A stretch of DNA of 64,000 nucleotides from Flavisolibacter longurius (GTDB lineage Bacteria > Bacteroidota > Bacteroidia > Chitinophagales > Chitinophagaceae), in the NCBI GenBank assembly GCA_014163555.1, contig JACJGO010000003.1, forward strand, positions 310,001-374,000, read 5' to 3'. The notes under the pieces were generated by a model. The model had not been told where the DNA came from. It saw nothing but the letters and a program-made list of their open reading frames with translations, and searched no databases. Each line of letters opens with the position of its first letter. Within the stretch, counting starts at the first letter, position 1. A program made the position numbers and the translations under genes. Of this stretch, positions 9,094-19,397 are shown one piece after another.

Positions 9094-11862
9094 TTAATTT
9101 TTAGTGATGGCTTCATCCAGATTCAGGAGCGCATTGGCCACTACCACAAGGGCTGCCGTTTCAGGATTGTTGTGCTGATCATTCACACCGATCATTTTGC
9201 AGGTGGCCTCTTTGTCAGCCTTGTATTTTGTATACGCTGTCTGGTAAAGAGTTGTCAGGGCCTGCAGCTTTTGTGGTGAAATGGGTTTGAAGAGCAACAT
9301 TTCGTAGCCTTTGCCGATCCATTGCCTGGTATCGTTACCGATTACTTCTTTTTGTATGCGGTAGGCAAACTTTCGCGACAGATCCAAGTAAGCGGAATCG
9401 TTCAGCGTGACCAGCGCCTGCAGTGGCGTATTGGTGCGGATGCGTCGCGATACGCAAACCTCTCTTCCCACAGCATCAAAGGTGATCATGGAAGGATACG
9501 GTGCTGTGCGTTTCCAGAAAGTGTACAAGGCCCGCCGGTATTGGTCTTCGCCTTCACTCGATTTCCAGTATTCGCCGTTCCAGGGCGACATCCAGATGCC
9601 TTCGGGCTGCCAGGGCATAATGCTTCGGCCAAACATTTTTTTACTCAGCACACCGCTGGCGGCCAGGGCCTGGTCGCGGACCTGCTCTGCCGAAAGCCGT
9701 ACTCTTGCGCCCCTTGCATACCATTTATTGGCGGGATCTTTTTCAAGTGCCTCTTTATTTACGATTGCGCTTTGCCGGTAGGTGGCCGAAAGAACCATCT
9801 CTTTCAGCAAACGCTTGGTGCTCCAGCCCCAGTTGTGCATGAATTGCCAGGAAAGATGATCGAGCAAGGCTTTGTGCGAAGGTTCGGCACCCATGGTGCC
9901 CATGTCTTCCAACGTTTCTACCAAGCCGGTGCCAAACAGTTGTTCCCAAAGGCGGTTGACCATGGTGCGGGCCGTCAGCGGGTTTTGTTTGTCGGTAAGC
10001 CAGCGGGCCAATCCAAGCCGGTTATTAGGTGCACCTTTTGGAAACGGATTTAATGATGCTGGTACGCCGGGTTGTACTTTCTCTCCTGGTACCAGCCAGT
10101 TGCCCGCCACAAAAACGTTGGTCGGACGCTGCATTTCGGCCGGGTTGTCCACCATAACCGGTGTGGCCGGTAGGTCTTTTGTCAACAGGTGCCACCAGGC
10201 TTTTTGAACGCTGTCGTATCCCTGTTTGCCCCGGCCAGGAAAGGCTTGTGTGAAATAAAACCAGTCGAATTGCATCCCGTTTTGGATCGGTGATTTTAGA
10301 TTCGGATTGGTATAAGTAAAATAAAGATCGTGGGTGCCGCTTTGTAGCGGAATGGAAATCTTATCGATTTGCCAGCCCTTTGTTTTCGGAACCTGGACGG
10401 TGGTGATAACAGGACCGTTCACGCTGTCGCGGTGAATGGTCCAACGGCCACCGGGTAACGAACCGGCATAGCGAACAATCAGTTGATCGGCGCCTTCCAG
10501 GGAAACATGGGCCAGGCGGGACGATGCGTTGTTACGAAAGGCCAGCCATTTGGTATCACTCAGCTCACTGTTCAGAAAGCTGTCGGCACGAATAGAGTTG
10601 ATGGAAGGCTGCCAGGTTTTCAAAAACCGTTTCGTTGCGGTTGCTTCTTTCGCAAAATTGTTTTGCTGCAACCACTGCACGATCGTTTGCAGTTGTTTGC
10701 TGTCGGCGCTGTCAAAATGCCGCAGCAGGGGATATTCTGCATGTGTGTCTTCATCCCTGGTGTTGTTGAAGTACGCCATGAACTGGTAATATTCCTTATG
10801 AGTAAACGGGTCGTAGGGATGGCTGTGGCACTGCACGCAGGCAAAGGTGGTTCCCATCAGGCTTTGCCAGGTAGTATTTACCCGGTCAATTACCGCTGCA
10901 ATCCGGTATTCTTCGTTGTCGGTGCCACCTTCGTCGTTGGTCATGGTGTTCCGGTGAAAAGCCGTTGCGATGAATTGCTCATCGGTAGCATTTGGCAAGA
11001 GATCACCGGCCAGTTGCTCGGTCAGAAACTGGTCGTAGGGTTTGTCTTCATTAAAGGCCCGTATCAGCCAGTCGCGGTAGCGCCAGATGTTGCGGCCAGC
11101 GTCCCTTTCGTATCCTTTGGTATCAGCATAGCGGGCCAGGTCCAGCCACACGGAGGTCCAGCGTTCACCATAGGCCGGCGATGCCAGGAGAGAATCAACC
11201 AGTTTCGTATACGCATCGCTGTTAGCATCCTGCAGGAACTGGACAGCCAGTGCCGGGGAAGGCGGCAAACCCGTCAGGTCAAGGCTAACTCTCCGCAACA
11301 AGGTGGCTTTATCGGCTTCGGGAGAAGGCTTCAGGTTATTGGCTTTTAGTTTCTCGTAGATAAAATGATCAATTTCGGTTTGGGCCCAATCACTTTTTTT
11401 GGCAGAAAACAGCCCCAATAGCGAAGATTCCCGTTTGGGGACCGTTTGTTGCGCCACCGGTACGTAAGCCCAGTGATGCCCCCATTCGGCACCTTGCTTT
11501 ACCCAGTTGGTCAGGGTTGCAATCTCTTCTTCCGAAAGCGGGTCGTGCTGGTAGGGCATGCGTTCTTCGGGATCGTCTAAGGTGAGGCGGCGGATCATTT
11601 CACTTTTGCCGGGATCGCCGGGAACAATGCCGTATGCTCCGGATTTTAATTTGGCCAGCGCTTCTTCGCGGAAGAGCACAGAGAATCCCCCTTGCTTTTT
11701 TACGCCGCCATGGCAACTGATGCAGCTTCGGTTGAGGATGGGTTTCACTTCGGTGTTGAAATCAACGGTGGAGTGACCGGTGTTGAAAACAAAAAATCCT
11801 ACCGCGGCAACCAATACTGCCGTAATCCAGAATTTTTTACGTTGGGCAAACAATCGTCTCAT
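9094..11862 (-). CDS. PSCyt1-DUF1549-DUF1553 cytochrome c protein
   Basis: The 922-residue protein has one N-terminal membrane anchor (residues 11-28) and should face the periplasm. A Planctomycete-type cytochrome c domain follows, with heme site C47-I-S-C-H51 and a later MPYQHDP that may supply the axial Met. The PSCyt2/DUF1549 domain spans about 150-360, and includes a second CVQCH near residue 345. A concanavalin-like insertion lies around 440-560, and the DUF1553 domain about 640-900, with RTMVNRLWEQLFG at its start. It heads a four-gene minus-strand group with DUF1501 (8 bp apart). Its promoter must lie in the 223 bp shared with the divergent FAD-linked dehydrogenase. No function is established for the pair. 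Confidence 0.87.
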   Translation of the reverse strand: MRRLFAQRKKFWITAVLVAAVGFFVFNTGHSTVDFNTEVKPILNRSCISCHGGVKKQGGFSVLFREEALAKLKSGAYGIVPGDPGKSEMIRRLTLDDPEERMPYQHDPLSEEEIATLTNWVKQGAEWGHHWAYVPVAQQTVPKRESSLLGLFSAKKSDWAQTEIDHFIYEKLKANNLKPSPEADKATLLRRVSLDLTGLPPSPALAVQFLQDANSDAYTKLVDSLLASPAYGERWTSVWLDLARYADTKGYERDAGRNIWRYRDWLIRAFNEDKPYDQFLTEQLAGDLLPNATDEQFIATAFHRNTMTNDEGGTDNEEYRIAAVIDRVNTTWQSLMGTTFACVQCHSHPYDPFTHKEYYQFMAYFNNTRDEDTHAEYPLLRHFDSADSKQLQTIVQWLQQNNFAKEATATKRFLKTWQPSINSIRADSFLNSELSDTKWLAFRNNASSRLAHVSLEGADQLIVRYAGSLPGGRWTIHRDSVNGPVITTVQVPKTKGWQIDKISIPLQSGTHDLYFTYTNPNLKSPIQNGMQFDWFYFTQAFPGRGKQGYDSVQKAWWHLLTKDLPATPVMVDNPAEMQRPTNVFVAGNWLVPGEKVQPGVPASLNPFPKGAPNNRLGLARWLTDKQNPLTARTMVNRLWEQLFGTGLVETLEDMGTMGAEPSHKALLDHLSWQFMHNWGWSTKRLLKEMVLSATYRQSAIVNKEALEKDPANKWYARGARVRLSAEQVRDQALAASGVLSKKMFGRSIMPWQPEGIWMSPWNGEYWKSSEGEDQYRRALYTFWKRTAPYPSMITFDAVGREVCVSRRIRTNTPLQALVTLNDSAYLDLSRKFAYRIQKEVIGNDTRQWIGKGYEMLLFKPISPQKLQALTTLYQTAYTKYKADKEATCKMIGVNDQHNNPETAALVVVANALLNLDEAITKN

Positions 11863-12085
11863 GCTGAAAGGACTCGTTCGGATGAATGTACAAAAAACAG
11901 CAGAAATGGGTGTCTTGTGCTATCCCGATCCCTTTCCTGGCAAAGAGTTTACAATAACGCTACCTGATCGGAGAAACGGTTGTATGAAAGGATACTATCA
12001 TAACAACGTCGCCTCCCGGTCATCGTACAGCCTTTTCCATAAAACGCTGAATTCTCACCTAATTTTACCGCAAACAAGAGTTTGC

Positions 12086-15019
12086 ATGTTGGCCCAGCTC
12101 CAAAACGTTTTTTCCGGTGAATTATATTACAAAAACACGGCAGCGCACCAGGCGATGATCATGAGCTATGCCACTGACGCTTCTGTGTACCAGGAGAAAC
12201 CGCTGGCTGTGGCCATTCCTAAAACGGCAACCGATGTTCAGCACCTGATCCGCTATGCCGCCAGCGCCGGTGTGACGCTGATTCCACGGGCGGCCGGTAC
12301 ATCTTTGGCCGGCCAGGTAGTCGGGAAAGGAATCATCGTGGATGTTTCAAAATATTTTACAGCCATCCTTGAAGTGAACAGGGAAGAAAACTGGGTACGG
12401 GTGCAACCCGGTGTGATCCGCGATGACCTGAATGCGTATCTGAAAGAATACGGATTGATGTTCGGTCCCGAGACCTCCACGGCCAGCCGGGCCATGATTG
12501 GCGGCATGATCGGCAACAATTCCTGCGGATTGCATTCCATTGTCTGGGGTGATACGAGGGACAACCTGCTTGAAATTTCGGTGCTCCTGGCGGATGGAAC
12601 GGAAGCAAGATTCACTGACCTGGATAAAAACGCCTTTGAAAAAAAGTGCAGAGAAAAAACTGCAGAAGGTGCAATTTATCATTCGCTTGCAACCTTGCTT
12701 GGCAAAGAAGAACACCGCGAGGCCATTGAGACCGGCTTTCCCAAAAAATCGGTACATCGCCGCAACACCGGTTATGCGCTGGATGTGTTGCTCGACCAGT
12801 TTTCAGGCGAACAAAACGGTACCATTAACCTAAGTAAACTGGTAGCGGGATCGGAAGGAACGCTTTGTTTTGTAACCGAAGCCAAACTGCGTTTACGACC
12901 GCTTCCGCCCAAAGAAAAATGCATTGTCGCCCTTCATACAACTACCATAAACGAAGCCTTGCAGGCCAATATTATCGCTTTGCAACACCAGTGTGCCGCT
13001 TCGGAACTGGTGGATGATATTATTCTGGAATACACCAAAACGAATATAGATCAGCGTAAGAACCGTTTTTTTGTAGAAGGCGAACCCAGGGCCATTTTGA
13101 TGGTGGAGTTTTTCGATGACTCCTTGGATGCGCTGACGGCAAAGGCCAATGCGTTTATCGAATCTGTCAGGGCAAAGGGCTGGGCCTATGCGTACCCGAT
13201 TTTATATGGCGATGAAACCAACAATGTCTGGGACCTGCGCAAAGCCGGATTGGGTTTGCTGCGCAACGAACCGGGTGATACACAGCCGGTGAACCTGATT
13301 GAAGACTGTGCCGTGGATGCGGCTGACCTGCCCCAATACATTGCAGAAGTTGAAACGCTGCTGAAAAAATACAGCGTCAAATATTCCATGTATGCACATG
13401 CCGGTGCCGGGGAATTGCACGTGGAGCCGATGATCAACCTGAAGACATCAGCAGGCAAACATCTTTTTCGCACCATTCTTCAGGAGACCGCCGTCATTGT
13501 AAAAAAATACCGAGGTTCCCTGAGTGGTGAACACGGTGATGGCCGGCTGCGAGGTGAGTTTATTGCCTATATGATGGGAGAAAAAGCCTACGATCTTTTC
13601 CGGCAGGTAAAAGCGATTTTCGACCCCCAAAAAATTTTCAACCGGGGTAAGATCGTGGATACGCCACCTATGAATGAGGCCTTGCGATACACGCAGGATC
13701 TTCCCAAAAAAGAACTCCAAACGGTGTTTGATTTTAGCCGGCAGGAAGGCCTGCTGCGCCTGGCGGAAAAATGCAGCGGCTCCGGCGATTGCCGCAAAAC
13801 CAGCGTGACTGGCGGCACCATGTGTCCCAGTTTTATGGCCACCCGCAGCGAACGGGATACCACCCGGGCCAGGGCCAACATGCTACGGCATTTTTACACC
13901 AGCCACTCTTACGATGTGGCGGCCACCGTCAGCGAAGAGGACGTACGGGATGTACTGGACCTTTGTCTTTCCTGCAAGGCCTGCAAATCGGAATGCCCGT
14001 CAAGCGTGGATGTGGGAAAGATGAAAGCAGAGTTTACCCAGCAGTACTACGACCGTCACAAACCGTCGTTTCGGGCAAAGCTGATCGGCGGCTTTAACGG
14101 GCAAATGAAACTGGCGGCAATCTTCCCGCCGGCTTATAACGCCATTTTCGGAACACCTGCCTTGCGCAGGATGGCCAACAAGGCGGTTGGATTTCATCCT
14201 GACCGCACCATGCCACTGCTGCACAAAACCACCCTGCGAGCCTGGTTTGAAAAACAACCGCAACAAACGACAAAACCAACTAACGGCACGGTGTACCTGT
14301 TTTGCGACGAGTTTTCCAATTTCAACGATGTGGAAGTGGGACAGAAGATGATTCGGCTGCTTCAGCGATTGGGTTATCGCGTACTGCTGCCAAAGCATGA
14401 CGAAAGCGGACGGGCCTTTTTGTCAAAAGGATTTGTGCGCAAGGCAAAGGCCCTGGCCATAAAGAATGTATCTGCCCTAAAAGAAATTGTTACAGAAGAA
14501 TCACCCATCATCGGTATTGAGCCTTCCGCGATTCTTACCCTGCGGGATGAGTACCCCGAACTGGTACCGACCGATCTGCAACCAGCAGCCCGGCAATTGG
14601 CGGCAAATACCTTTTTATTTGAAGAATGGTTTTCCCGCGAACTGGCAAAGGGACGCATCACACCGGAGCAGTTCCGTACCGAAACCCGTGAGGTGTTTGT
14701 GCATGGGCATTGTCACCAGAAATCACTTTCCTCTGTCAATTATATCATGCAAACCCTTTCGGTAGTGCCGGGCTATAACGTGCAGGAAATTCCCTCGGGT
14801 TGTTGCGGTATGGCCGGGTCTTTTGGCTATGAAGAAGAGCACTACGAGGTGTCGATGAAAATCGGCGGACTGGTGTTATTTCCCGCCATACAAAAAATGA
14901 GTGCTGATGCCATTATTGCGGCTTCCGGCACCAGTTGCCGTCACCAGATCAAAGACGGTACGGGCAGGAAGGGCAAGCACACCGCGGAGATTTTGTTTGA
15001 AGCGCTGGCAACAGGATAA
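12086..15019 (+). CDS. FAD-linked 2-hydroxyacid dehydrogenase fused to Fe-S and CCG domains
   Basis: The 977-residue protein resembles the D-lactate/D-2-hydroxyglutarate dehydrogenases that carry GlpC-like redox modules. A PCMH-type FAD domain (about 40-190) shows PRAAGTSLAGQ and MIGGMIGNNSCG. An FAD-oxidase C-terminal domain follows, with YAHAGAGELHVEP and GEHGDGRLRG. Two 4Fe-4S motifs come next: CSGSGDCRKT with a distal MCPSF near 563-580, and CLSCKACKSECP near 627. A cysteine-rich CCG region ends the protein, with HGHCHQKS and SGCCGMAGS. The frame is open upstream to 11780, but that would overlap the divergent gene; the ATG at 12086 begins the family sequence. The likely role is oxidation of a 2-hydroxyacid with electrons passed to quinone; the substrate is not determined. 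Confidence 0.83.
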   Translation: MLAQLQNVFSGELYYKNTAAHQAMIMSYATDASVYQEKPLAVAIPKTATDVQHLIRYAASAGVTLIPRAAGTSLAGQVVGKGIIVDVSKYFTAILEVNREENWVRVQPGVIRDDLNAYLKEYGLMFGPETSTASRAMIGGMIGNNSCGLHSIVWGDTRDNLLEISVLLADGTEARFTDLDKNAFEKKCREKTAEGAIYHSLATLLGKEEHREAIETGFPKKSVHRRNTGYALDVLLDQFSGEQNGTINLSKLVAGSEGTLCFVTEAKLRLRPLPPKEKCIVALHTTTINEALQANIIALQHQCAASELVDDIILEYTKTNIDQRKNRFFVEGEPRAILMVEFFDDSLDALTAKANAFIESVRAKGWAYAYPILYGDETNNVWDLRKAGLGLLRNEPGDTQPVNLIEDCAVDAADLPQYIAEVETLLKKYSVKYSMYAHAGAGELHVEPMINLKTSAGKHLFRTILQETAVIVKKYRGSLSGEHGDGRLRGEFIAYMMGEKAYDLFRQVKAIFDPQKIFNRGKIVDTPPMNEALRYTQDLPKKELQTVFDFSRQEGLLRLAEKCSGSGDCRKTSVTGGTMCPSFMATRSERDTTRARANMLRHFYTSHSYDVAATVSEEDVRDVLDLCLSCKACKSECPSSVDVGKMKAEFTQQYYDRHKPSFRAKLIGGFNGQMKLAAIFPPAYNAIFGTPALRRMANKAVGFHPDRTMPLLHKTTLRAWFEKQPQQTTKPTNGTVYLFCDEFSNFNDVEVGQKMIRLLQRLGYRVLLPKHDESGRAFLSKGFVRKAKALAIKNVSALKEIVTEESPIIGIEPSAILTLRDEYPELVPTDLQPAARQLAANTFLFEEWFSRELAKGRITPEQFRTETREVFVHGHCHQKSLSSVNYIMQTLSVVPGYNVQEIPSGCCGMAGSFGYEEEHYEVSMKIGGLVLFPAIQKMSADAIIAASGTSCRHQIKDGTGRKGKHTAEILFEALATG

Positions 15020-15161
15020 TTATTTTTTGCGTGTAGCTGGCCTTTCTGCTCTTACCATTCATCATTTGAAACTCTTGTCTGCGCAGTTGTTGTGAAGGCC
15101 TTTCCGATTGCACTGATTGTTCTAAATTACAGGACTTGCCATTTGCAATAGAATCAACAGC

Positions 15162-18100
15162 ATGCATCGACGGTCCTTTCTCTTAAAATCCGGCGCAGCC
15201 GGTTTGATTGCCTGTTTGGATCCGGGAAAACTTTTCGGTGGAGCCAGTGATATGTCAGCGACAGATCTGGAAACACGATTCTTGGAACCAGCCCTTTCTG
15301 ACCATCCCATGGTCTATTGGTTTTGGATGAACGGACATGTTACCAAAGAAGGCATTACGCTGGACCTGGAAGCCATGAAACGGGTAGGCATCGGCGGTGT
15401 TTTTAATTTTGACGCCGGTATCAGCATTCCTAAAGGACCCGTTGAATATTTCAGTGCCGAATGGTTGGAACTAAAACGGCATGCAATAACCGAAGCGGCG
15501 CGGCTGGGACTGGAATTTGTGCTGCACAACTGCCCTGGATGGTCGGCCAGTGGCGGGCCCTGGATCACACCGGAAAGGGCCATGCAGCAAATCACCTGGA
15601 GCGAAGTGGTACTGCAAGGTGACCAGCAGGCGCCGGCACAATTGCCCCTGCCATTTCACAAGCTGAATTTTTACCGCGATGTGGCCGTGCTGGCCTATCC
15701 TTCGTTGCCCAGTGAAAAGGCTTTGCAGGATTATCGTGCATCTACCGACAACGGCCCTGTGGACAAGGTTTTGGTGACCGGTGAAAAGTCGGGAGGCGTA
15801 CTTATACAACCCGCTTCGAAAACGGTTCCCGGGTGGTTGTTGCTTGCATTTGCGGACCCGCACACCGTACAGGCCCTTTCTTTCCAGGTTACAGCGATGG
15901 ATGTGAATGGGAATGAAGAAGGTCGTACGGCCGTGGAACTGCAGTCCTCTGATGATGGTGTTGCCTTTACTTCCGTTGTCACCATCAGTACCGGGCTGGC
16001 CGCAGAACTGAGGGCAGGCTATAAATTCATTACCTATGACATTCCACCCATAAAAGCTAAATACTTCCGGTTTCTTTCTACACAGCCGCGTCGCTTTTCG
16101 CAGGTACGCTTTTCGGGCTATACACGGCTACAAAATTTCCTGGAAAAAACCGGTGCCCGGTTTCAGTTTTCCGGCGAAACCACGTCGCCAATTTATAGTG
16201 CCGATGCACAACCGGTGCCGGCAGATTCTATGATCGATATGGAATCGGTCATTGATCTTACAGAGCATCTCGATGAAGGCGGCAACCTGCATTGGAACGC
16301 ACCGCCCGGTAGCTGGACCGTGCTTCGCTTTGGCTATACGGCAACGGGTGCTGTGAATAAAGCAGCGCCGGAAAACGGTACGGGCCTGGAGAGTGATAAG
16401 TTTAGTGCATCCGCAACAGACTTTCATTTCAACAACATGCTGGCCCACTTGGGCCCAATGCTAAAAGAAGTCGCCGACATGTGCAAGACCGGGCTGCTGA
16501 TTGACAGCTATGAAGCCGGTCCGCAAACCTGGACGAAAGCCTTCCCGGAAGAATTTCAAAAGCGCAGGGGGTATGCCATCACTCGGTATCTGCCGGCACT
16601 CACCGGACGTATCCTGAACAGCATGGAATACACGGAGCAGGTTCTTTGGGACTTTCGCCGTACACAGGCAGACCTGATTGCCGATCATTATTACGGGCGG
16701 CTGGCAGAACGCTGTCGCCAGGAAGGTTTTACGGCCTATGCCGAACCCTATGACAAAGGCCCTTTTGAGGAGATGCAGGCAGGACCGAGGGTAGATGTGA
16801 GCATGGGCGAATTTTGGTATGGACTGCATTCTCTGCTCCAGGGCAACAGGGCCGTGGAGCGAACGTCAAAACTGGCGGCTTCGATTATGCATTCCAATGG
16901 TAAAACAGTTGTAGGCGCAGAAGCCTTTACCAGCGAACCGGAGTCCTCCCGCTGGCAGGAGTATCCTTTTTCGCTAAAAGCCCTCGGCGATAAAATGTTT
17001 TGCGAGGGGGTGAACAAGATGGTCATTCATCGCTTTGTGCACCAGCCCAATCCTTCTGCCCGGCCAGGCATGACCATGGGGCCTTGGGGCATTCATTTCG
17101 ACCGTACCAATACCTGGTTCGAACAGGCCGGAGGTTGGCTTCGGTATATGGCCCGCTGCCAGGTCTTGTTACGGCAAGGGCTACCCGTAAAAGACCTCCT
17201 TTATTTTACAGGCGAAGAGGCCAATGTATACACCCGGGTTCGTACAAATGAATTGCAGCCTTCTCCACCAGCCGGTTATGATTATGACCTGATCAATGCA
17301 GAAACCCTACTTCAGAAAACAAGTTTAAAAGACGGCCGGATCCATCTTTCCGGTGGCATGCAATACCGCCTGCTGGTGCTCCAGGATTTCAAACGACTCA
17401 GCTTGCCACTGCTGAAGAAATTAAGGTCATTAGTAAACGATGGCATGGTGCTGGCCGGTGAAAAACCAGTAGGCCCACTGGGATTGCTTCCGGCTGCAGA
17501 TAAAGAAGAGTTTCATAAAATAGCTGATGAGCTTTGGGGGCCTCTCCCCGAAAAGGACAACGGTCAACTTGTGGTAGGAGAGGGAAGAGTCATCTCCTCC
17601 CTTTCCCTGTCTTTCCTCTTGCCCTCCCTGGCCAAGGGCCGAGATTTTACCTATACATCCCGTTCCGGAGATGCACCCATTCTTTTTACACACCGGCAAT
17701 TTGGTAATACAGATATTTATTTTGTTTGCAACCAGCGACGGTCCTTTGAAGATGTCGTTTGCACGTTTCGTGTGAGAGGGAAACAACCGGAAGTTTGGGA
17801 TGCCACAACAGGCTGCATTTTGCCGCAACCCTTTTTTGCGCAGGAGGAAACAGCGACAAAGGTGCCGCTGCAACTTGAATCCTACGGGGCCGTTTTTGTG
17901 GTTTTCCGGAAAACCATTTCCGGTCCAAACTTCCTTGGACTTTCGAGCGGGGAAACCATATTGTTGAATACAAAACATTTTGAAAACCTTTCTCCGAAAA
18001 CATTCAGGGATGTTCACGGCAATTTTACCATCACCCTTTGGGCAAAACCGGAAATGGCCTGCATGCTACGGCACAGCATTCATATGGGAAATGTAAAACA

Positions 18101-19271
18101 TCCGTATACCAATTATTACGCTATCTACCCATCGGCTGGAAGAGCTCTTTATGGCGAAGGACATGCTACCTGCGGCCTCGCCATCGGCCGTAATGGTGTG
18201 GCGGTTTGGGAAAGTGCAGAATACCCCGTGCTGGCACTGGCAGCAGAAATGCCTCTTTCCGGTTGGAGTCATGTAGCACTGGTTTACGAAAATGGCGTGC
18301 CGTCAGTTTATGTCAATGGTGCCTTGTTGAAAAGGGGCGAAAGGGCAGGCCTTATTATTCATCCTTCGCTCGGAGATGCCCAATCACAGGAAGAGGCTTC
18401 TCCATACAATGGGGATATGACCCAGCCTATTTTGTATCCTCATGTATTGAACGAAAATAAAATCCGGGAACTGGCAGCCGCAGGACAGTCGATTCAAGCA
18501 GGACAAGCACCTTTTTACGAGCTTGTTATGCAACGGAAAAAGCCCGCTTTATTGCTCTGGCAAAAAGGAGCCTACAACCTGCACCTGTCTAACGGCGGCA
18601 GACAACCGTTTTTTGTAAAAGGTGCCGGTCAATTGCAAATAATTGCCAAAGGCTGGCGGGTGTATTTTCCACCTGGCTCCGGTGCGCCGGCAACCATTCA
18701 ACTGCCCCGGCTTATCTCCCTGCATCGCCATGCACAAAAAGGGGTAAGCCATTTTTCCGGAACAGCTACATACAGGAATCGATTTTCTGTAGCAAGGGAA
18801 TATAAAAGCGGAAACCAACTTTTACTGCTCGACCTGGGAAGGGTGGAAGTGATTGCAGAAGTTTTTGTCAATGGGAAAAATATGGGTTTACTGTGGAAGC
18901 GACCTTACCGAATTGACATTTCAAATGCTGTCAAAAAAGGCGTGAACGACCTGGAAGTTCATGTCACCAATCTTTGGCCCAACCGGCTAATCGGCGATGA
19001 AAGCCTTCCCAATCCGGATGCGTTTACCACGGCGGGCGGCAACGGTTTCGAGCACCTGGCCGGTTCCGGTTTTCAATCGGTGATTGGCAACTCCATTCTT
19101 CAATTGCCCGAATGGTTTGTAAAGGGAGAACCAAAACCCAACAATGGCCGCATTGGATTCGCTACCTGGAAACATTATACGGCAAACGATCCACTCCTGG
19201 AATCGGGACTGATTGGACCTGTACAGCTTTGGATTGGCGAGGTAGTAGAACTTAAGGCGAACGCCAAATAG
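15162..19271 (+). CDS. GH106-type alpha-L-rhamnosidase with a LamG-like insertion
   Basis: The 1369-residue protein has a Tat-like signal (HRRSFLLKSGAAG) and should act outside the cytoplasm on rhamnose-containing glycans. The N-terminal barrel has the family start HPMVYWFWMNGHVTKEG and MKRVGIGGVFNFD. Acidic candidates for catalysis lie in AYAEPYDKGPFEEMQ near 530 and AEAFTSEPESS near 585. A laminin-G/concanavalin-like insert runs about 935-1110 (NFTITLWAKPEM, LPLSGWSHVALVYENG-like pattern). The C-terminus is a GH2-like beta-sandwich with VFVNGKNMGLLWKRPY. Usual GH106 proteins are nearer 1000-1150 residues; the insert explains the excess. It follows the FAD dehydrogenase by 142 bp and ends at a strong terminator. 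Family call good; substrate linkage unknown. Confidence 0.8.
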   Translation: MHRRSFLLKSGAAGLIACLDPGKLFGGASDMSATDLETRFLEPALSDHPMVYWFWMNGHVTKEGITLDLEAMKRVGIGGVFNFDAGISIPKGPVEYFSAEWLELKRHAITEAARLGLEFVLHNCPGWSASGGPWITPERAMQQITWSEVVLQGDQQAPAQLPLPFHKLNFYRDVAVLAYPSLPSEKALQDYRASTDNGPVDKVLVTGEKSGGVLIQPASKTVPGWLLLAFADPHTVQALSFQVTAMDVNGNEEGRTAVELQSSDDGVAFTSVVTISTGLAAELRAGYKFITYDIPPIKAKYFRFLSTQPRRFSQVRFSGYTRLQNFLEKTGARFQFSGETTSPIYSADAQPVPADSMIDMESVIDLTEHLDEGGNLHWNAPPGSWTVLRFGYTATGAVNKAAPENGTGLESDKFSASATDFHFNNMLAHLGPMLKEVADMCKTGLLIDSYEAGPQTWTKAFPEEFQKRRGYAITRYLPALTGRILNSMEYTEQVLWDFRRTQADLIADHYYGRLAERCRQEGFTAYAEPYDKGPFEEMQAGPRVDVSMGEFWYGLHSLLQGNRAVERTSKLAASIMHSNGKTVVGAEAFTSEPESSRWQEYPFSLKALGDKMFCEGVNKMVIHRFVHQPNPSARPGMTMGPWGIHFDRTNTWFEQAGGWLRYMARCQVLLRQGLPVKDLLYFTGEEANVYTRVRTNELQPSPPAGYDYDLINAETLLQKTSLKDGRIHLSGGMQYRLLVLQDFKRLSLPLLKKLRSLVNDGMVLAGEKPVGPLGLLPAADKEEFHKIADELWGPLPEKDNGQLVVGEGRVISSLSLSFLLPSLAKGRDFTYTSRSGDAPILFTHRQFGNTDIYFVCNQRRSFEDVVCTFRVRGKQPEVWDATTGCILPQPFFAQEETATKVPLQLESYGAVFVVFRKTISGPNFLGLSSGETILLNTKHFENLSPKTFRDVHGNFTITLWAKPEMACMLRHSIHMGNVKHPYTNYYAIYPSAGRALYGEGHATCGLAIGRNGVAVWESAEYPVLALAAEMPLSGWSHVALVYENGVPSVYVNGALLKRGERAGLIIHPSLGDAQSQEEASPYNGDMTQPILYPHVLNENKIRELAAAGQSIQAGQAPFYELVMQRKKPALLLWQKGAYNLHLSNGGRQPFFVKGAGQLQIIAKGWRVYFPPGSGAPATIQLPRLISLHRHAQKGVSHFSGTATYRNRFSVAREYKSGNQLLLLDLGRVEVIAEVFVNGKNMGLLWKRPYRIDISNAVKKGVNDLEVHVTNLWPNRLIGDESLPNPDAFTTAGGNGFEHLAGSGFQSVIGNSILQLPEWFVKGEPKPNNGRIGFATWKHYTANDPLLESGLIGPVQLWIGEVVELKANAK

Positions 19272-19347
19272 AAGCCGTTTGATTTTGAAGAAAGATAGAT
19301 CGGTTAAAATCTTATTGACCAACGCAGTGATGGCAAATACAAACAAT

Positions 19348-19380
19348 AAAAAAACGGGCACAAGGCCCGTCTTTTTTCTT
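19348..19380. terminator. Bidirectional intrinsic terminator
   Basis: A GC-rich 6-bp stem (ACGGGC/GCCCGT) with a 5-base loop is flanked by an A-run on the left and a T-run on the right. It separates the convergent GH106 and porin-like genes and can work in both directions. Confidence 0.85.
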
Positions 19381-19397
19381 TCACTCACTCTTATACA

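Noticed and set aside
11780-12085. N-terminal extension of the FAD-linked dehydrogenase to 11780.
   Set aside because: It would overlap the start of the divergent DUF1553 gene, and the added residues match no family.
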